Shown piece after piece: positions 41,986 to 50,312 of a DNA stretch of 64,000 nucleotides. The translations under genes were made by a program, and so were the position numbers. The stretch's first letter is position 1. The number at the start of each line of letters is the position of its first letter. Location: NCBI GenBank assembly GCA_050944685.1, contig JBMNRP010000006.1, positions 62,001 to 126,000 of the forward strand, given 5' to 3'. The notes beneath the pieces are model-generated. The model had not been told where the DNA came from. It saw only the letters and a list, made by a program, of their open reading frames with translations, and did not search any database. Origin of the DNA: CADBRN01 sp050944685 (lineage in GTDB: Bacteria; Bacillota; Clostridia; Lachnospirales; Lachnospiraceae).

Positions 41986-42651
41986 ATGAGCAGTAACAGC
42001 AGTGCGAGAATCATTCATATGCCGGTGGGCAGAATCAGGGACAGGGTTCCGCTCCGTGATCAAATGGATGAACATCAGAGAGAAATGTTTAATCACATGA
42101 TTTCTGTCTCGAATCGCGGCCTTCTCCACAGGGAGTATCTTCAGCAGCTCTTAAGGATCTGCAGCAAGTCTCCCCGCGCACTTCTTCTTCGCGACGATAA
42201 TATGACAGAGGAAGAATATAACAATGTCGCTCTTGAGGCGGCTTTTATCTGTGGGGCAGCCGATGTGAAACTGGTTCTTCATGATCATGTCGAGATCGCC
42301 AGAGGTCTTGGCCTGAGGAGCATTCACCTTTCCTATAATCAATTGGAAAGAATGACGGAATGCGGAAGAGATCCGTACGAATATTTTGATGAGATCGGAT
42401 GTTCGGTGCTTACCAGATTTGAAGCGAAGAGCGCGGAAAAGATGGGCGCCGGATACGTGACGGTGGGTGAACCTTCTTCCGAAGAAATGCTTTGGGGAAA
42501 GAGCATGAAAGAAAGATGCGAGGAAATCAGCGAAATCGTGAGCATTCCGGTGCTCGCGGAGGAGGATGTTCTTCCGAATCTGCAGCAGATCCGTGAAATG
42601 TTCGGGGCAGAAAGCAGCGGATGCATCTTTTCTGCCATGATGCAGGTCTGA
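41986..42651 (+). CDS. thiamine phosphate synthase/TenI-like TIM-barrel protein
   Basis: A 221-residue protein with the fold pattern of ThiE/TenI: SNRGLLHREYLQQLL, then ALLLRDDNMTEEEY (first strands), VKLVLHDHVEIARGLGLRSIHLS (the typical HD and GxHL elements) and GAGYVTVGEP. It lacks the ThiE C-terminal GGI phosphate loop: the region reads IPVLAEEDVLPNLQQIREM instead. Thus true thiamine phosphate synthase activity is doubtful, and a TenI-like role (thiazole tautomerase) or another barrel function is equally possible. No other thi gene or TPP riboswitch is near. ATG 41986 has AGAGGGG upstream; the unit ends in a strong terminator. Confidence 0.65.
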   Translation: MSSNSSARIIHMPVGRIRDRVPLRDQMDEHQREMFNHMISVSNRGLLHREYLQQLLRICSKSPRALLLRDDNMTEEEYNNVALEAAFICGAADVKLVLHDHVEIARGLGLRSIHLSYNQLERMTECGRDPYEYFDEIGCSVLTRFEAKSAEKMGAGYVTVGEPSSEEMLWGKSMKERCEEISEIVSIPVLAEEDVLPNLQQIREMFGAESSGCIFSAMMQV

Positions 42652-42684
42652 AACCATTCTTTACAATTTCATACGGGAAAATAT

Positions 42685-42709
42685 AAAGCCGCCGCTGGCG
42701 GCTTTTTTT
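42685..42709 (+). terminator. intrinsic terminator after the TenI-like gene
   Basis: AAAGCCGCC-gct-GGCGGCTTT hairpin followed by T-run. Confidence 0.85.
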
Positions 42710-42713
42710 CGGG

Positions 42714-42743
42714 TTGAATCTCCCGTTGTATTTTTGTTATAAT
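42714..42743 (+). promoter_or_regulatory. promoter of the transglutaminase-mscS unit
   Basis: TTGAAT (42714-42719), 18-base spacer, perfect TATAAT (42738-42743); start predicted near 42750. Confidence 0.65.
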
Positions 42744-42789
42744 ACCAAACATACGGTTGACTGAAATAGAATTGCATTGCCGGAAATAT

Positions 42790-44193
42790 ATGGGATTTGG
42801 TTCTTACGGTCCGGAGATGGATCCGGAATATCAATATGAAGAAAATCGGCGGAGGGTCCGCCGGGATCGAAAAAAGCGCAGGAGAAGACATACAATCCGG
42901 AATTGGATGGTTTTTCTTGCTGTGCTGTGTGTTGCCTGTCTCGGACTGAGGTGGTATTCGGAAAAAACCGGCCGGACTTTCCGTGAAATGCTTTCTTCCG
43001 TTCCCGGGATCGGAGAAAGGTTTCAGGAGGATCCTGCGGAAACGGGCGGAGTTTCCGCAGGTTCGTCGGTCATTCCGCCTGAAGCCTCTTCCGTTTCTGA
43101 CGGCGGTTCTTCTGATTCCGCGCCGGAAACGACCGATTCTCAGGAGCAGGAAAAGCCCGGTGCGGGACAGTTCGGGGTGATGACCGGTGACGAGGGATAT
43201 TACGCGTATCTTCAGCTGGATGAAACCGATCGGAGTGTTTACGACAGGATTCTTTCCTCCATCGAAAACCGGGAAGAGGTGAGTTTCCTCGAATCTGAGG
43301 CGGACGGGGATGACATCGGACGCATTTTCCAGTGCGTTCTGTCCGATCATCCGGAAATATTTTACACGACCAGCTATGTCTGCGTAAAGCGCACACATTC
43401 TCTTTTCCCGACCACCTATCGTTTTCTCGCGAAATATGATTATTCAGAGGAAGAGACGGAGAGTCATCGCGCACAGATCGAACAGATTTCATCGCAGATT
43501 CTGTCCGCTCTGGCGGCGGATGCGGATGACTATACGAAAGCAAAATACGTCTATGAATATATCGTCGGGCACACAGAGTATGACAGCAGCGCAGAGAACA
43601 ACCAGAATCTGCTATCGGTTTTTGAGAACGGCAGGTCGGTCTGCGCCGGATATTCGAAGGCGACGGAATATCTTTTCCAGAAGCTGGGAATCCGCTGTGG
43701 GATAGTGTACGGGACGGCCACGGACGAGAGCGGCACCAGTGATCACGCCTGGAATGCCGTATTTCTGGACGGGGCATATTATTATGTTGATTCGACTTTC
43801 GGGGATCCTGTGGTTTCGGACAATTCCGGGTACGACCGCGGCGTCGATTATAATTATCTCTGCGTGACGACGGAAGATATTCTGAAGGATCACACCATCG
43901 ATGAGACCCGCATGAAGGCGCCTGAGTGCACCGCGGTCGATGACAATTATTACCGTCGCGAGGGCGCTTATTTTACTTCCTATGACAGGAATCAGCTGGC
44001 GTCCCTGTTTTCCCGCATGTTTGAGAGCGGAGCGAAGAATCTTTCCATCCGGTGTTCCGATGAGACAGTCTACCGTGAGATGTACGATGATCTGGTTGAC
44101 AATGGAGCTATATTTCATTATCTTCAGGGCAGGGACCGGTACGGAACCACCACAAACAGCCAGCTGTACTCGATCACCTTCGCGGTCAACTGA
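42790..44193 (+). CDS. membrane-anchored transglutaminase-like protein
   Basis: A 467-residue protein with a basic cytoplasmic N-terminus (20-38, Arg/Lys-rich), one membrane helix (40-57, WMVFLAVLCVACLGL) and a large extracellular part. After a Ser/Glu-rich linker (75-125) comes a transglutaminase-like domain with the full triad: C285 in SVCAGYSKA, H319 in SDHAWN and D334 in VDSTFGDP. Such domains act as cysteine proteases or cross-linking enzymes at the cell surface; the substrate is unknown. I chose ATG 42790, since the alternative TTG 42757 would lie seven bases from the predicted transcription start. MscS follows after 15 bases. Confidence 0.88.
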   Translation: MGFGSYGPEMDPEYQYEENRRRVRRDRKKRRRRHTIRNWMVFLAVLCVACLGLRWYSEKTGRTFREMLSSVPGIGERFQEDPAETGGVSAGSSVIPPEASSVSDGGSSDSAPETTDSQEQEKPGAGQFGVMTGDEGYYAYLQLDETDRSVYDRILSSIENREEVSFLESEADGDDIGRIFQCVLSDHPEIFYTTSYVCVKRTHSLFPTTYRFLAKYDYSEEETESHRAQIEQISSQILSALAADADDYTKAKYVYEYIVGHTEYDSSAENNQNLLSVFENGRSVCAGYSKATEYLFQKLGIRCGIVYGTATDESGTSDHAWNAVFLDGAYYYVDSTFGDPVVSDNSGYDRGVDYNYLCVTTEDILKDHTIDETRMKAPECTAVDDNYYRREGAYFTSYDRNQLASLFSRMFESGAKNLSIRCSDETVYREMYDDLVDNGAIFHYLQGRDRYGTTTNSQLYSITFAVN

Positions 44194-44208
44194 CAGAGGG
44201 GGAAAGAA

Positions 44209-45027
44209 ATGACGGATTTTTTTACCATAGAGAGGATTGAAAATTATATCGTCAGCGCTGTGATTGTCGGCGTTGGCTGGCTGCTCTGGCGAATTATCCG
44301 AAGACTGCTGGAGAAAAGCATACAAACCAGGCGGGAAAAAGGCGGCCTCGATACGCGCGAGAGTCGCAGCGCAGCAGAACTTGTGTTCAATGTAATCAAG
44401 ACGGTTCTGATTGTGCTGATCGTGCTGGCCGTTCTGCAGGTGAACGGGATCAACATTAATTCGCTGGTGGCAGGGCTGGGAATTTTCAGCGCCGTTGTAG
44501 GTCTTGCCCTGCAGGATCTGCTCAAGGATGTAATTATGGGTACGCACATCATGAGCGACGACTTCTTTAAGGTCGGCGATGTTGTGCGCTACAACGGAGA
44601 AGAGGGAGTCGTGATTTCCTTTAATCTCCGTACCACAAAAATCCGGAGTATCTCGGACAATGCCGTTCTCACCGTCTGCAATCGGAATATTTCTGAAATT
44701 TCGCAGTGTTCTGATGTATTCTTCCTGTCGGTTCCGGTATCCTACGCGACTCCCTCGGAAAAAGCGGGGAAAGCACTGGACGAGATCCGGGACAGGATAC
44801 GGGCGCTTGAGGGATGTCTGGAATGCGAAAACCTCGGGCTTACGGCATTTGAGGATTCCGACATTGCCTATACCCTGCAGATTCGCTGCAGCCCGGCGAA
44901 AAAGCCGTATTTCAGGCGGCTGGCCAATCAGATCATATGGGAAATTTTTCAGAGAGAGGATATTTCGGTTCCCTATCCCCAGGTGGACGTTCATTATTCC
45001 GGGGAGGCGGATCGACGTGCCCTCTGA
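44209..45027 (+). CDS. mscS: small-conductance mechanosensitive channel, MscS family
   Basis: A 272-residue channel that opens under membrane tension and relieves osmotic downshock. Three hydrophobic segments (14-29, 64-82, 86-112); the third is the pore helix with NSLVAGLGIFSAVVGLALQD, the Gly/Ala pattern of TM3, followed by the beta domain (GDVVRYNGEEGVV) and the cytoplasmic cage (170-265). Length matches minimal MscS. Start ATG 44209 has GAGGGGG upstream; it follows the transglutaminase gene closely. Confidence 0.94.
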   Translation: MTDFFTIERIENYIVSAVIVGVGWLLWRIIRRLLEKSIQTRREKGGLDTRESRSAAELVFNVIKTVLIVLIVLAVLQVNGININSLVAGLGIFSAVVGLALQDLLKDVIMGTHIMSDDFFKVGDVVRYNGEEGVVISFNLRTTKIRSISDNAVLTVCNRNISEISQCSDVFFLSVPVSYATPSEKAGKALDEIRDRIRALEGCLECENLGLTAFEDSDIAYTLQIRCSPAKKPYFRRLANQIIWEIFQREDISVPYPQVDVHYSGEADRRAL

Positions 45028-45073
45028 AGGGCAGGGCCGTCTGGACTGACTGGAACAGAAATGGAGAATTTGT

Positions 45074-45856
45074 ATGAGATTGCTGTTTATCCGGCACGGA
45101 GATCCGGATTATGACAGAGACGGGCTTACTGAGACCGGAAAAAAAGAGGCGGAGCTTCTTGCGGAGCACATCGAAGAGGAAAACATCGATGTGATCTATA
45201 AATCTCCGTACGGACGGGCGCAGGAGACAGCTGCCTTCAGTGAGAAAAAGCTGGGAATAGAGGGAATTACTTATGACTGGCTGAAAGAGTTTCCCGCCAG
45301 GGTAAATGTTACGGGGAATGAATTCCTGCAGAGGGCCTATCCGGATGCTTCCGGCAGGCTGGATGCATGGACAGAGCCGGGCAGCTGGATTGTCTGGGAT
45401 ATTCTCCCCTCCGAGATGGCAAAGGATCCGCGCTACTTTGATTCTTTCGAGTGGAGAAACAGTCCTACCGCCCACCACAGCGATCTCAATGAGACGTATG
45501 ATTATGTGATGGGAGAGTTTGACAGCCTTCTGGCCTCTTACGGATATGAGCGGGACGGGTATTATTACCGTGTTACAAAGGAAAGCCGGAAAACGCTGGC
45601 ATTTTTCTGTCACTACGGAGTGACGACTATGTTTCTATCTCACCTCTGGAACGTTTCGCCATTTTCGCTGTTTAACGGGATCGTGATTTCACCCACCGGC
45701 GTTACCGAACTGGTCACGGAGGAGAGGCGTCAGGGGACGGCGAACTTCCGGGCCGTCCGCATCGGAGATATCAGCCATCTGCGCCGGGCAGGCCAGGAGC
45801 CATCCTTCATGGCGCGTTTTACGGATGTCTATTCGGACCAGACACTGAGACACTGA
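45074..45856 (+). CDS. histidine phosphatase family protein
   Basis: A 260-residue member of the phosphoglycerate mutase-like branch. The catalytic RHGD motif holds His8, with Arg and Glu in YKSPYGRAQETAAF (second Arg) and the distal His in FFCHYGVTTMF. It is longer than typical 200-residue cofactor-dependent mutases, with an extra helical insert at 75-130 (LKEFPARVNVTG through RNSPTAH), so the substrate may be a small phosphate ester or sugar phosphate rather than phosphoglycerate. It ends three bases from the convergent kdpE stop, with no terminator between. Confidence 0.88.
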   Translation: MRLLFIRHGDPDYDRDGLTETGKKEAELLAEHIEEENIDVIYKSPYGRAQETAAFSEKKLGIEGITYDWLKEFPARVNVTGNEFLQRAYPDASGRLDAWTEPGSWIVWDILPSEMAKDPRYFDSFEWRNSPTAHHSDLNETYDYVMGEFDSLLASYGYERDGYYYRVTKESRKTLAFFCHYGVTTMFLSHLWNVSPFSLFNGIVISPTGVTELVTEERRQGTANFRAVRIGDISHLRRAGQEPSFMARFTDVYSDQTLRH

Positions 45857-45859
45857 TTT

Positions 45860-46561
45860 TTATGGTTTGTCAACGCGCATCATTCGGTATCCGATACCGA
45901 CATGTGTCTGAATATAATCCTGACCGACGCCACGGGGAAAGAGCTTCTTCCGCATGGTCGCCATACACACTCGGAGACTTGCCATATCGCCGTCCCAGGA
46001 GCTGCCCCATATTTTCTGCGTAAGATAGTGATAAGTCAGCACCTTGCCGCAGTTTCGGGAGAGCTGGCAAAGAAGACGGTATTCGGTAGGGGTAAGATGG
46101 ATTTCCTGCTTGTCCCAGAAAACCGTCCCCTCTGCATAGCGGACAGTCAGTTTCCCATTGGCAAAAACGGCATCTTCTTTCGGCGTCGCATTATACAGCC
46201 GACGGAGCGTCACGCGCAATCTCGCCAGCAGCTCTTCAACAGAAAAAGGTTTGGTCAGATAATCGTCCGCCCCCTCATCCAGCGCTGCGATTTTATCGGA
46301 ATCTTCGCTCCGGGCGCTGATAACGATGATCGGTGTCTTTGACCAGCTGCGCACCTTCCGGATCACTTCGACACCGTCCATATCCGGGAGCCCCAGGTCA
46401 AGAAAAATAACATCCGGGTTTGCGCTCGCAGTTTCCATTACCGCTTCCTGTCCGTTCACCGCCGTCATGCAGGCATAGTGATTTGCCTGCAGTGCCATCG
46501 TAATCAGATTTCTCACGGACGCATCGTCTTCCACCACAAGAATTTTTGCCTGATACGCCAT
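45860..46561 (-). CDS. kdpE: KdpE-like response regulator
   Basis: A 233-residue OmpR/KdpE-type regulator. Receiver domain 1-118 with E11/D12/D13, phosphoacceptor D55 (VIFLDLGLPDMDG) and Lys in YLTKPF; the winged-helix domain 130-228 includes LTPTEYRLLCQLSRN and DYIQTHVGIGYRM. The sequence is closest to KdpE, which activates potassium uptake genes. ATG 46561 has AGGAG 11 bases upstream; ATG 46582 overlaps the kdpD stop and is an alternative. It is last in a minus-strand trkH-sORF-kdpD-kdpE series. Confidence 0.92.
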   Translation of the reverse strand: MAYQAKILVVEDDASVRNLITMALQANHYACMTAVNGQEAVMETASANPDVIFLDLGLPDMDGVEVIRKVRSWSKTPIIVISARSEDSDKIAALDEGADDYLTKPFSVEELLARLRVTLRRLYNATPKEDAVFANGKLTVRYAEGTVFWDKQEIHLTPTEYRLLCQLSRNCGKVLTYHYLTQKIWGSSWDGDMASLRVCMATMRKKLFPRGVGQDYIQTHVGIGYRMMRVDKP

Positions 46562-46578
46562 TGTCGTTTTTTCTCCTG

Positions 46579-48522
46579 TCATTTCTGCATATTTGCCGCC
46601 GGCAGCTCAAACGAAAAGATGCAGCCATGCGGCTCATTTGGCGTGAGCAAGATATCACCGCCGTGCATCTGCATAATCGAGCGACAGAGCGCAAGCCCCA
46701 GCCCTGTCCCTCTTTTTCCATCCGCGACCTGACCGCTTCTGCTGTAGAACATGTCAAACACGCGTGCGCGGTCTTCCGCGGGAATGCCTGGCCCTTCATC
46801 TTTCACCGCAAACAGAACCTGTCCGTTCTTCCTGTTCACACAGAGTGTAATCGGCGTGCTTTCCGGCGTATAACGGACCGCATTGTTTATCAGGTTGACG
46901 AGAACCTGAACGATGAGCGACGCATCCATACGCGCAAAAAGAAATTCATCGGGGATGTCGATCTTAAACGGATGCTGCTTCAGATTCTGATCGCTGTGCC
47001 GGACCGCCTCATCGACGACGTCACCGACAAATTCGGCCTGCATCTGCAGCGGCTGACGTCCATCCTCAATTCTCGTGAGAGAAAGAAGATTTTCGACCAT
47101 TTCCCCGAGCCATACGGCATCGTCATAAATGTACCGGTACAGCTTCCGCCTCTCTTCCTTTCCCAGATCTTCCTCGGACGAGAGCAGAAAACCTGCGTTC
47201 CCGGAAATCGTTGTGAGTGGTGTGCGGAGATCGTGAGAGATCGAACGCAGCAGGTTCGCCCGTTCGTGCTCGCGGTGTGCAACCAGATCCGCCTGTTCTT
47301 TTTCCTTCAGATGATTGATATTATCCAGTGCAAGGGCACTCTCCTGCAGAAGTGAGAAGACGATGCTGCCGGAACGCGCCTCAAGCTCGTGCTTCGAAGT
47401 GTCAATGCCGACGACCGCGTAAATGTGATCGGCGGAATGCAGAGAATAGTACAAACCTCCGGCACCCGTGCAGACACCGGTACCACCTCCCGGGTTCCGC
47501 TTTTCGGAAAATGCCCGCTCTGCGGCTTCCCTGTCCCCGTCTGTCCGAAAAAACGTAACGGTATTCCCGTCTTCCGCCGGGAGTGCCTGCGGATTGCCAA
47601 GCGTATTGTCGATAACCGGAAAAAGAACAATATCTCTTTGCAGCAGTCTGTGGAGGTTTTGCGCGGTTGCCTTTAAAATACTGTCCACATCGTGAAGAGT
47701 CCCCAGAATGCGGTTAAAGTCAAACAATATCGCCATGCGGTTCGCGCTTTCGGTCGCATTTTCCGCCTGTTTCTTGATCTTTGCCGCCATGGTTCCTGTA
47801 AGAAACGCGATCAGAAACATGAAGAGAAACAGAATCGTATACCGGTTATCATACGCGCGAAGCGAATAATGCGGCTCGGTGAACAGAAAATTGAAAATCA
47901 GTACGCTGAAAAGCGACATTCCGGTGATCAACATACGGTCCGCCGAGAGTACGGCGATCAGAAACACGGCAAAGATGTACAGGGCAACGATACTGACTTC
48001 GGCAATTCCGGCATATGAAAAGAACACGCCGACCACCGACACAAGAAGGAGAAGCAGCAGACTGAAGAAAATCATCTTTATCCCGACGAACCGAAGTTTC
48101 TGCAAATGAATCCGATGGTGACGGCGTCTCTCGTGCATCTGGTCGGGGATAATGTAGATGTCAATGTCCGGCGAGGCAGCGATCAGACGATCAACCAGAC
48201 TCGCGGACGCCATATGTTTCCTGCTGCTTTTCATGCTCCTGCCGATGACGATTTTCGTTACACCGGATGCGCGTGCATACTCCGCGATCATAGCAGGCAC
48301 GTCCGCTCCGTACATTTCCTCGTAGCGGGCTCCGAGCTCCTGCGCGAGACGGGCATTCTCCTGCTTGCGTTTACTGTCTTCTCCGGACATTGAAAGATCC
48401 GCATCCGTTTCGATATAGAGCGCCGTAAAAGCAGCTCCGAACGCCTTTGCGAGCTGGTACGCCTTTCGGATCAGCCGCGCGTTGGTCGGCGACGACGAAA
48501 CGCACACAAGCACGTGCTCCAT
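46579..48522 (-). CDS. kdpD: KdpD-like sensor histidine kinase lacking the N-terminal KdpD domain
   Basis: A 647-residue kinase; ordinary KdpD is about 880-900. The N-terminal KdpD domain with its Walker A is missing: the protein starts directly with the USP domain (1-125). This contains S9-S10-S11, exactly 20 residues, then F32-T-A-L-Y36, the SxS-X20-FTAxY signature tied to c-di-AMP binding in Staphylococcus aureus KdpD. Four membrane helices (about 148-250, DUF4118), a GAF-like region (285-400), the H box with H430 (SISHDLRTPL), N box NLINNAVRY, and G boxes DEGPGIP and GTGLGLALC follow. ATG 48522 has GGAGG seven bases upstream. It precedes kdpE and follows a small membrane gene. Confidence 0.92.
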   Translation of the reverse strand: MEHVLVCVSSSPTNARLIRKAYQLAKAFGAAFTALYIETDADLSMSGEDSKRKQENARLAQELGARYEEMYGADVPAMIAEYARASGVTKIVIGRSMKSSRKHMASASLVDRLIAASPDIDIYIIPDQMHERRRHHRIHLQKLRFVGIKMIFFSLLLLLLVSVVGVFFSYAGIAEVSIVALYIFAVFLIAVLSADRMLITGMSLFSVLIFNFLFTEPHYSLRAYDNRYTILFLFMFLIAFLTGTMAAKIKKQAENATESANRMAILFDFNRILGTLHDVDSILKATAQNLHRLLQRDIVLFPVIDNTLGNPQALPAEDGNTVTFFRTDGDREAAERAFSEKRNPGGGTGVCTGAGGLYYSLHSADHIYAVVGIDTSKHELEARSGSIVFSLLQESALALDNINHLKEKEQADLVAHREHERANLLRSISHDLRTPLTTISGNAGFLLSSEEDLGKEERRKLYRYIYDDAVWLGEMVENLLSLTRIEDGRQPLQMQAEFVGDVVDEAVRHSDQNLKQHPFKIDIPDEFLFARMDASLIVQVLVNLINNAVRYTPESTPITLCVNRKNGQVLFAVKDEGPGIPAEDRARVFDMFYSRSGQVADGKRGTGLGLALCRSIMQMHGGDILLTPNEPHGCIFSFELPAANMQK

Positions 48523-48556
48523 AAAGCTTCCTCCGTTCCTGCCTGCCGGTCCCACA

Positions 48557-48679
48557 TCATTCCTCTTCATGATAATAATAATGTTTCAGATATTCGTCAA
48601 ATTTCCGGATCAGACGCAGGCCAAGGATGGCGTACAGGGTCCCGGCTCCGGTCAACAACAGAATACAGACTGCAAACAT
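48557..48679 (-). CDS. 40-residue single-pass membrane protein in the potassium locus
   Basis: A small gene between trkH and kdpD on the same strand. ATG 48679 follows AAGGGAG (spacing six) and reads MFAVCILLLTGAGTLYAIL, then a basic patch (LRLIRKF) and an acidic, aromatic tail (DEYLKHYYYHEEE), ending with TGA at 48557. One N-terminal helix (residues 2-22) should span the membrane with the charged tail inside by the positive-inside rule. It occupies the place where a trkA or kdpF-like gene might be expected. It resembles KdpF only in being a tiny single-span protein; I recognise no family. Its downstream end is 34 bases from the kdpD start. Confidence 0.6.
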   Translation of the reverse strand: MFAVCILLLTGAGTLYAILGLRLIRKFDEYLKHYYYHEEE

Positions 48680-48719
48680 AGGACCACTCCCTTATTAGAT
48701 GCCGTTTTCAGCTTTTTCA

Positions 48720-50043
48720 TCATCCGACGGTGAGTTTTTCCAGCGGGTTTCGTCCGGTGGTGCGACACCCGGAGACGGCAGCGAAGATGAGCGTAAGCCC
48801 GCCGACGCGGCCGAAATACATAAGTGCGACGAGCAATGCCCGGGAGAAATAAGTCAGCCCCGGCGTAATACCAAGTGTAAGGCCGACCGTCCCGATTGCC
48901 GATGCCGTCTCAAACAGACAGGTCTGCACCGGAATATCCTCCACGACACTGATGATCATACCTGCCACTGAAAACAGAAATATGTACATGAGAAACAGCG
49001 CGCTCGCCCGCATATTGGTCTCTTCGTCCAACCGACGGCGAAACAGATTGACGTCCTTTTTCCTGCGAAAAACCGTAAATGAGTTCGAGAAAAGGACTGC
49101 GACCGTCGTGGTTTTCATTCCGCCTGCGGTCGACCCGGGAGATCCGCCTGTCAGCATCAGAACTGTCATGAGCAGAACTCCCGCGCTGTCCAGGTTTGTG
49201 AGATCGGCCGTATTAAAGCCTGCTGTTCTGGTCGTCACGGACTGGAACAGCGAGTACAGCACGCGAAGCTTATGCCCTCCGGTTGTATATTCAAAGAAAT
49301 AAAAAAACAGAGAGGGTCCGATGATCAGAATCGTCGTCATAAAGATTACGACCTTTGTCTGCATACGCCATCTGTGAATGTGCTGCCGGCAGGACAGGAC
49401 GTCGTACCAGACCAGAAAACCGAGTCCGCCGGTCACAATCAGCGCCATGATTGTAAAGTTTAATAACGGATCCGAGGCGAAGCTTTTCAGCGAACCATAT
49501 GGTCCCCGCACTCCCATCAGGTCAAAGCCGGCGTTGCAGAATGCCGAGATCGAATGAAACACGGAATACCAGGTTCCCTTTCCGGGCCCGAATTCCCGGA
49601 TAAAAACAGGCATCAGCATCAGTGCACCCGCTCCTTCCGTGATCACAGTGAACGAAAGGATGAACCTCGTAAGACGAATGATTCCGGACATTTGCGGCGC
49701 GTCAATCGTGCATCAGATTGCGCTGTACGAGGTTGATCTTTTTCCCGGACAGAATGGCAATGGCCATGGCTACGGTAATAATGCCCATTCCTCCAATCTG
49801 GATCAGTGCGAGGATCACGATTTGTCCGAACAGCGACCAATAGGTGCCCGTGTCCTGTACGACAAGCCCCGTCACACACGAAGCCGACGTTGCGGTAAAG
49901 AGGGCGTCGGCGAACGACGCGTGTCCGGGTCCTGCCTTTGCTCCCGGCAGCATGAGCAGCATCGTTCCCGCGAAGATCAAAAAGGCGAACCCGAGTATGA
50001 TAATCTGAAACGAACTCCGGGAGTTCCATCTTCTTCGTAACAT
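48720..50043 (-). pseudogene. TrkH/KtrB-family potassium channel subunit, interrupted by a frameshift
   Basis: Two pieces in different frames make one TrkH/KtrB. The first (50043-49702) carries the N-terminus and the first selectivity segment (TATSASCVTGL) and stops at QRNLMHD. The second (readable from about 49706 to 48720) goes on with DAPQMSGIIRLTRF and holds the other three filter segments (FCNAGF, RTAGF, GTVGL). Both parts match the family without gap, so a small indel near 49702-49712, consistent with a few bases lost or one gained, breaks the gene. All four filter glycines are intact. It could be a real pseudogene, a sequencing or assembly error, or rarely a programmed shift; the junction has no obvious slippery run. 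ATG 50043 is chosen (AAGGAAA upstream); 50073 is possible. Confidence 0.85.
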
Positions 50044-50231
50044 ATCCGATTTCCTTATTCTGCCAGCATTCAAACGATTCGGTTTACTCCATTTATCCTT
50101 TTCCTTTATTCAGATTTTTGCACGTTTCACGTAAACAAGGTATTAATATCTCCGCCACGATGTTAAAATCTTATTAATGTGCAGACCCAGGAAGCTGTGT
50201 TGTGAAAAGAGGGTGACAAAAATAAATAACA

Positions 50232-50264
50232 GGGCCGCTGTATGAAGAATTCATACAGCGGCCC
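50232..50264 (-). terminator. intrinsic terminator of the dehydratase gene
   Basis: GGGCCGCTGTATGAA (50232-50246) and TTCATACAGCGGCCC (50250-50264) pair perfectly; on the minus strand a T-rich tail (TGTTATTTATTTTT) follows. Confidence 0.8.
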
Positions 50265-50270
50265 CGTTTC

Positions 50271-50312
50271 ATTCAGATGTCTGCGGCCCGGATTTATTCA
50301 GATGCCTGCGGC
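50271..50312. repeat. 17-bp direct repeat at the 3' end of the dehydratase gene
   Basis: ATTCAGATGTCTGCGGC at 50271-50287 and ATTCAGATGCCTGCGGC at 50296-50312, 16 of 17 identical, 25 bases apart. The second copy spans the stop codon, so this is a small duplication at the gene end. Confidence 0.5.
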
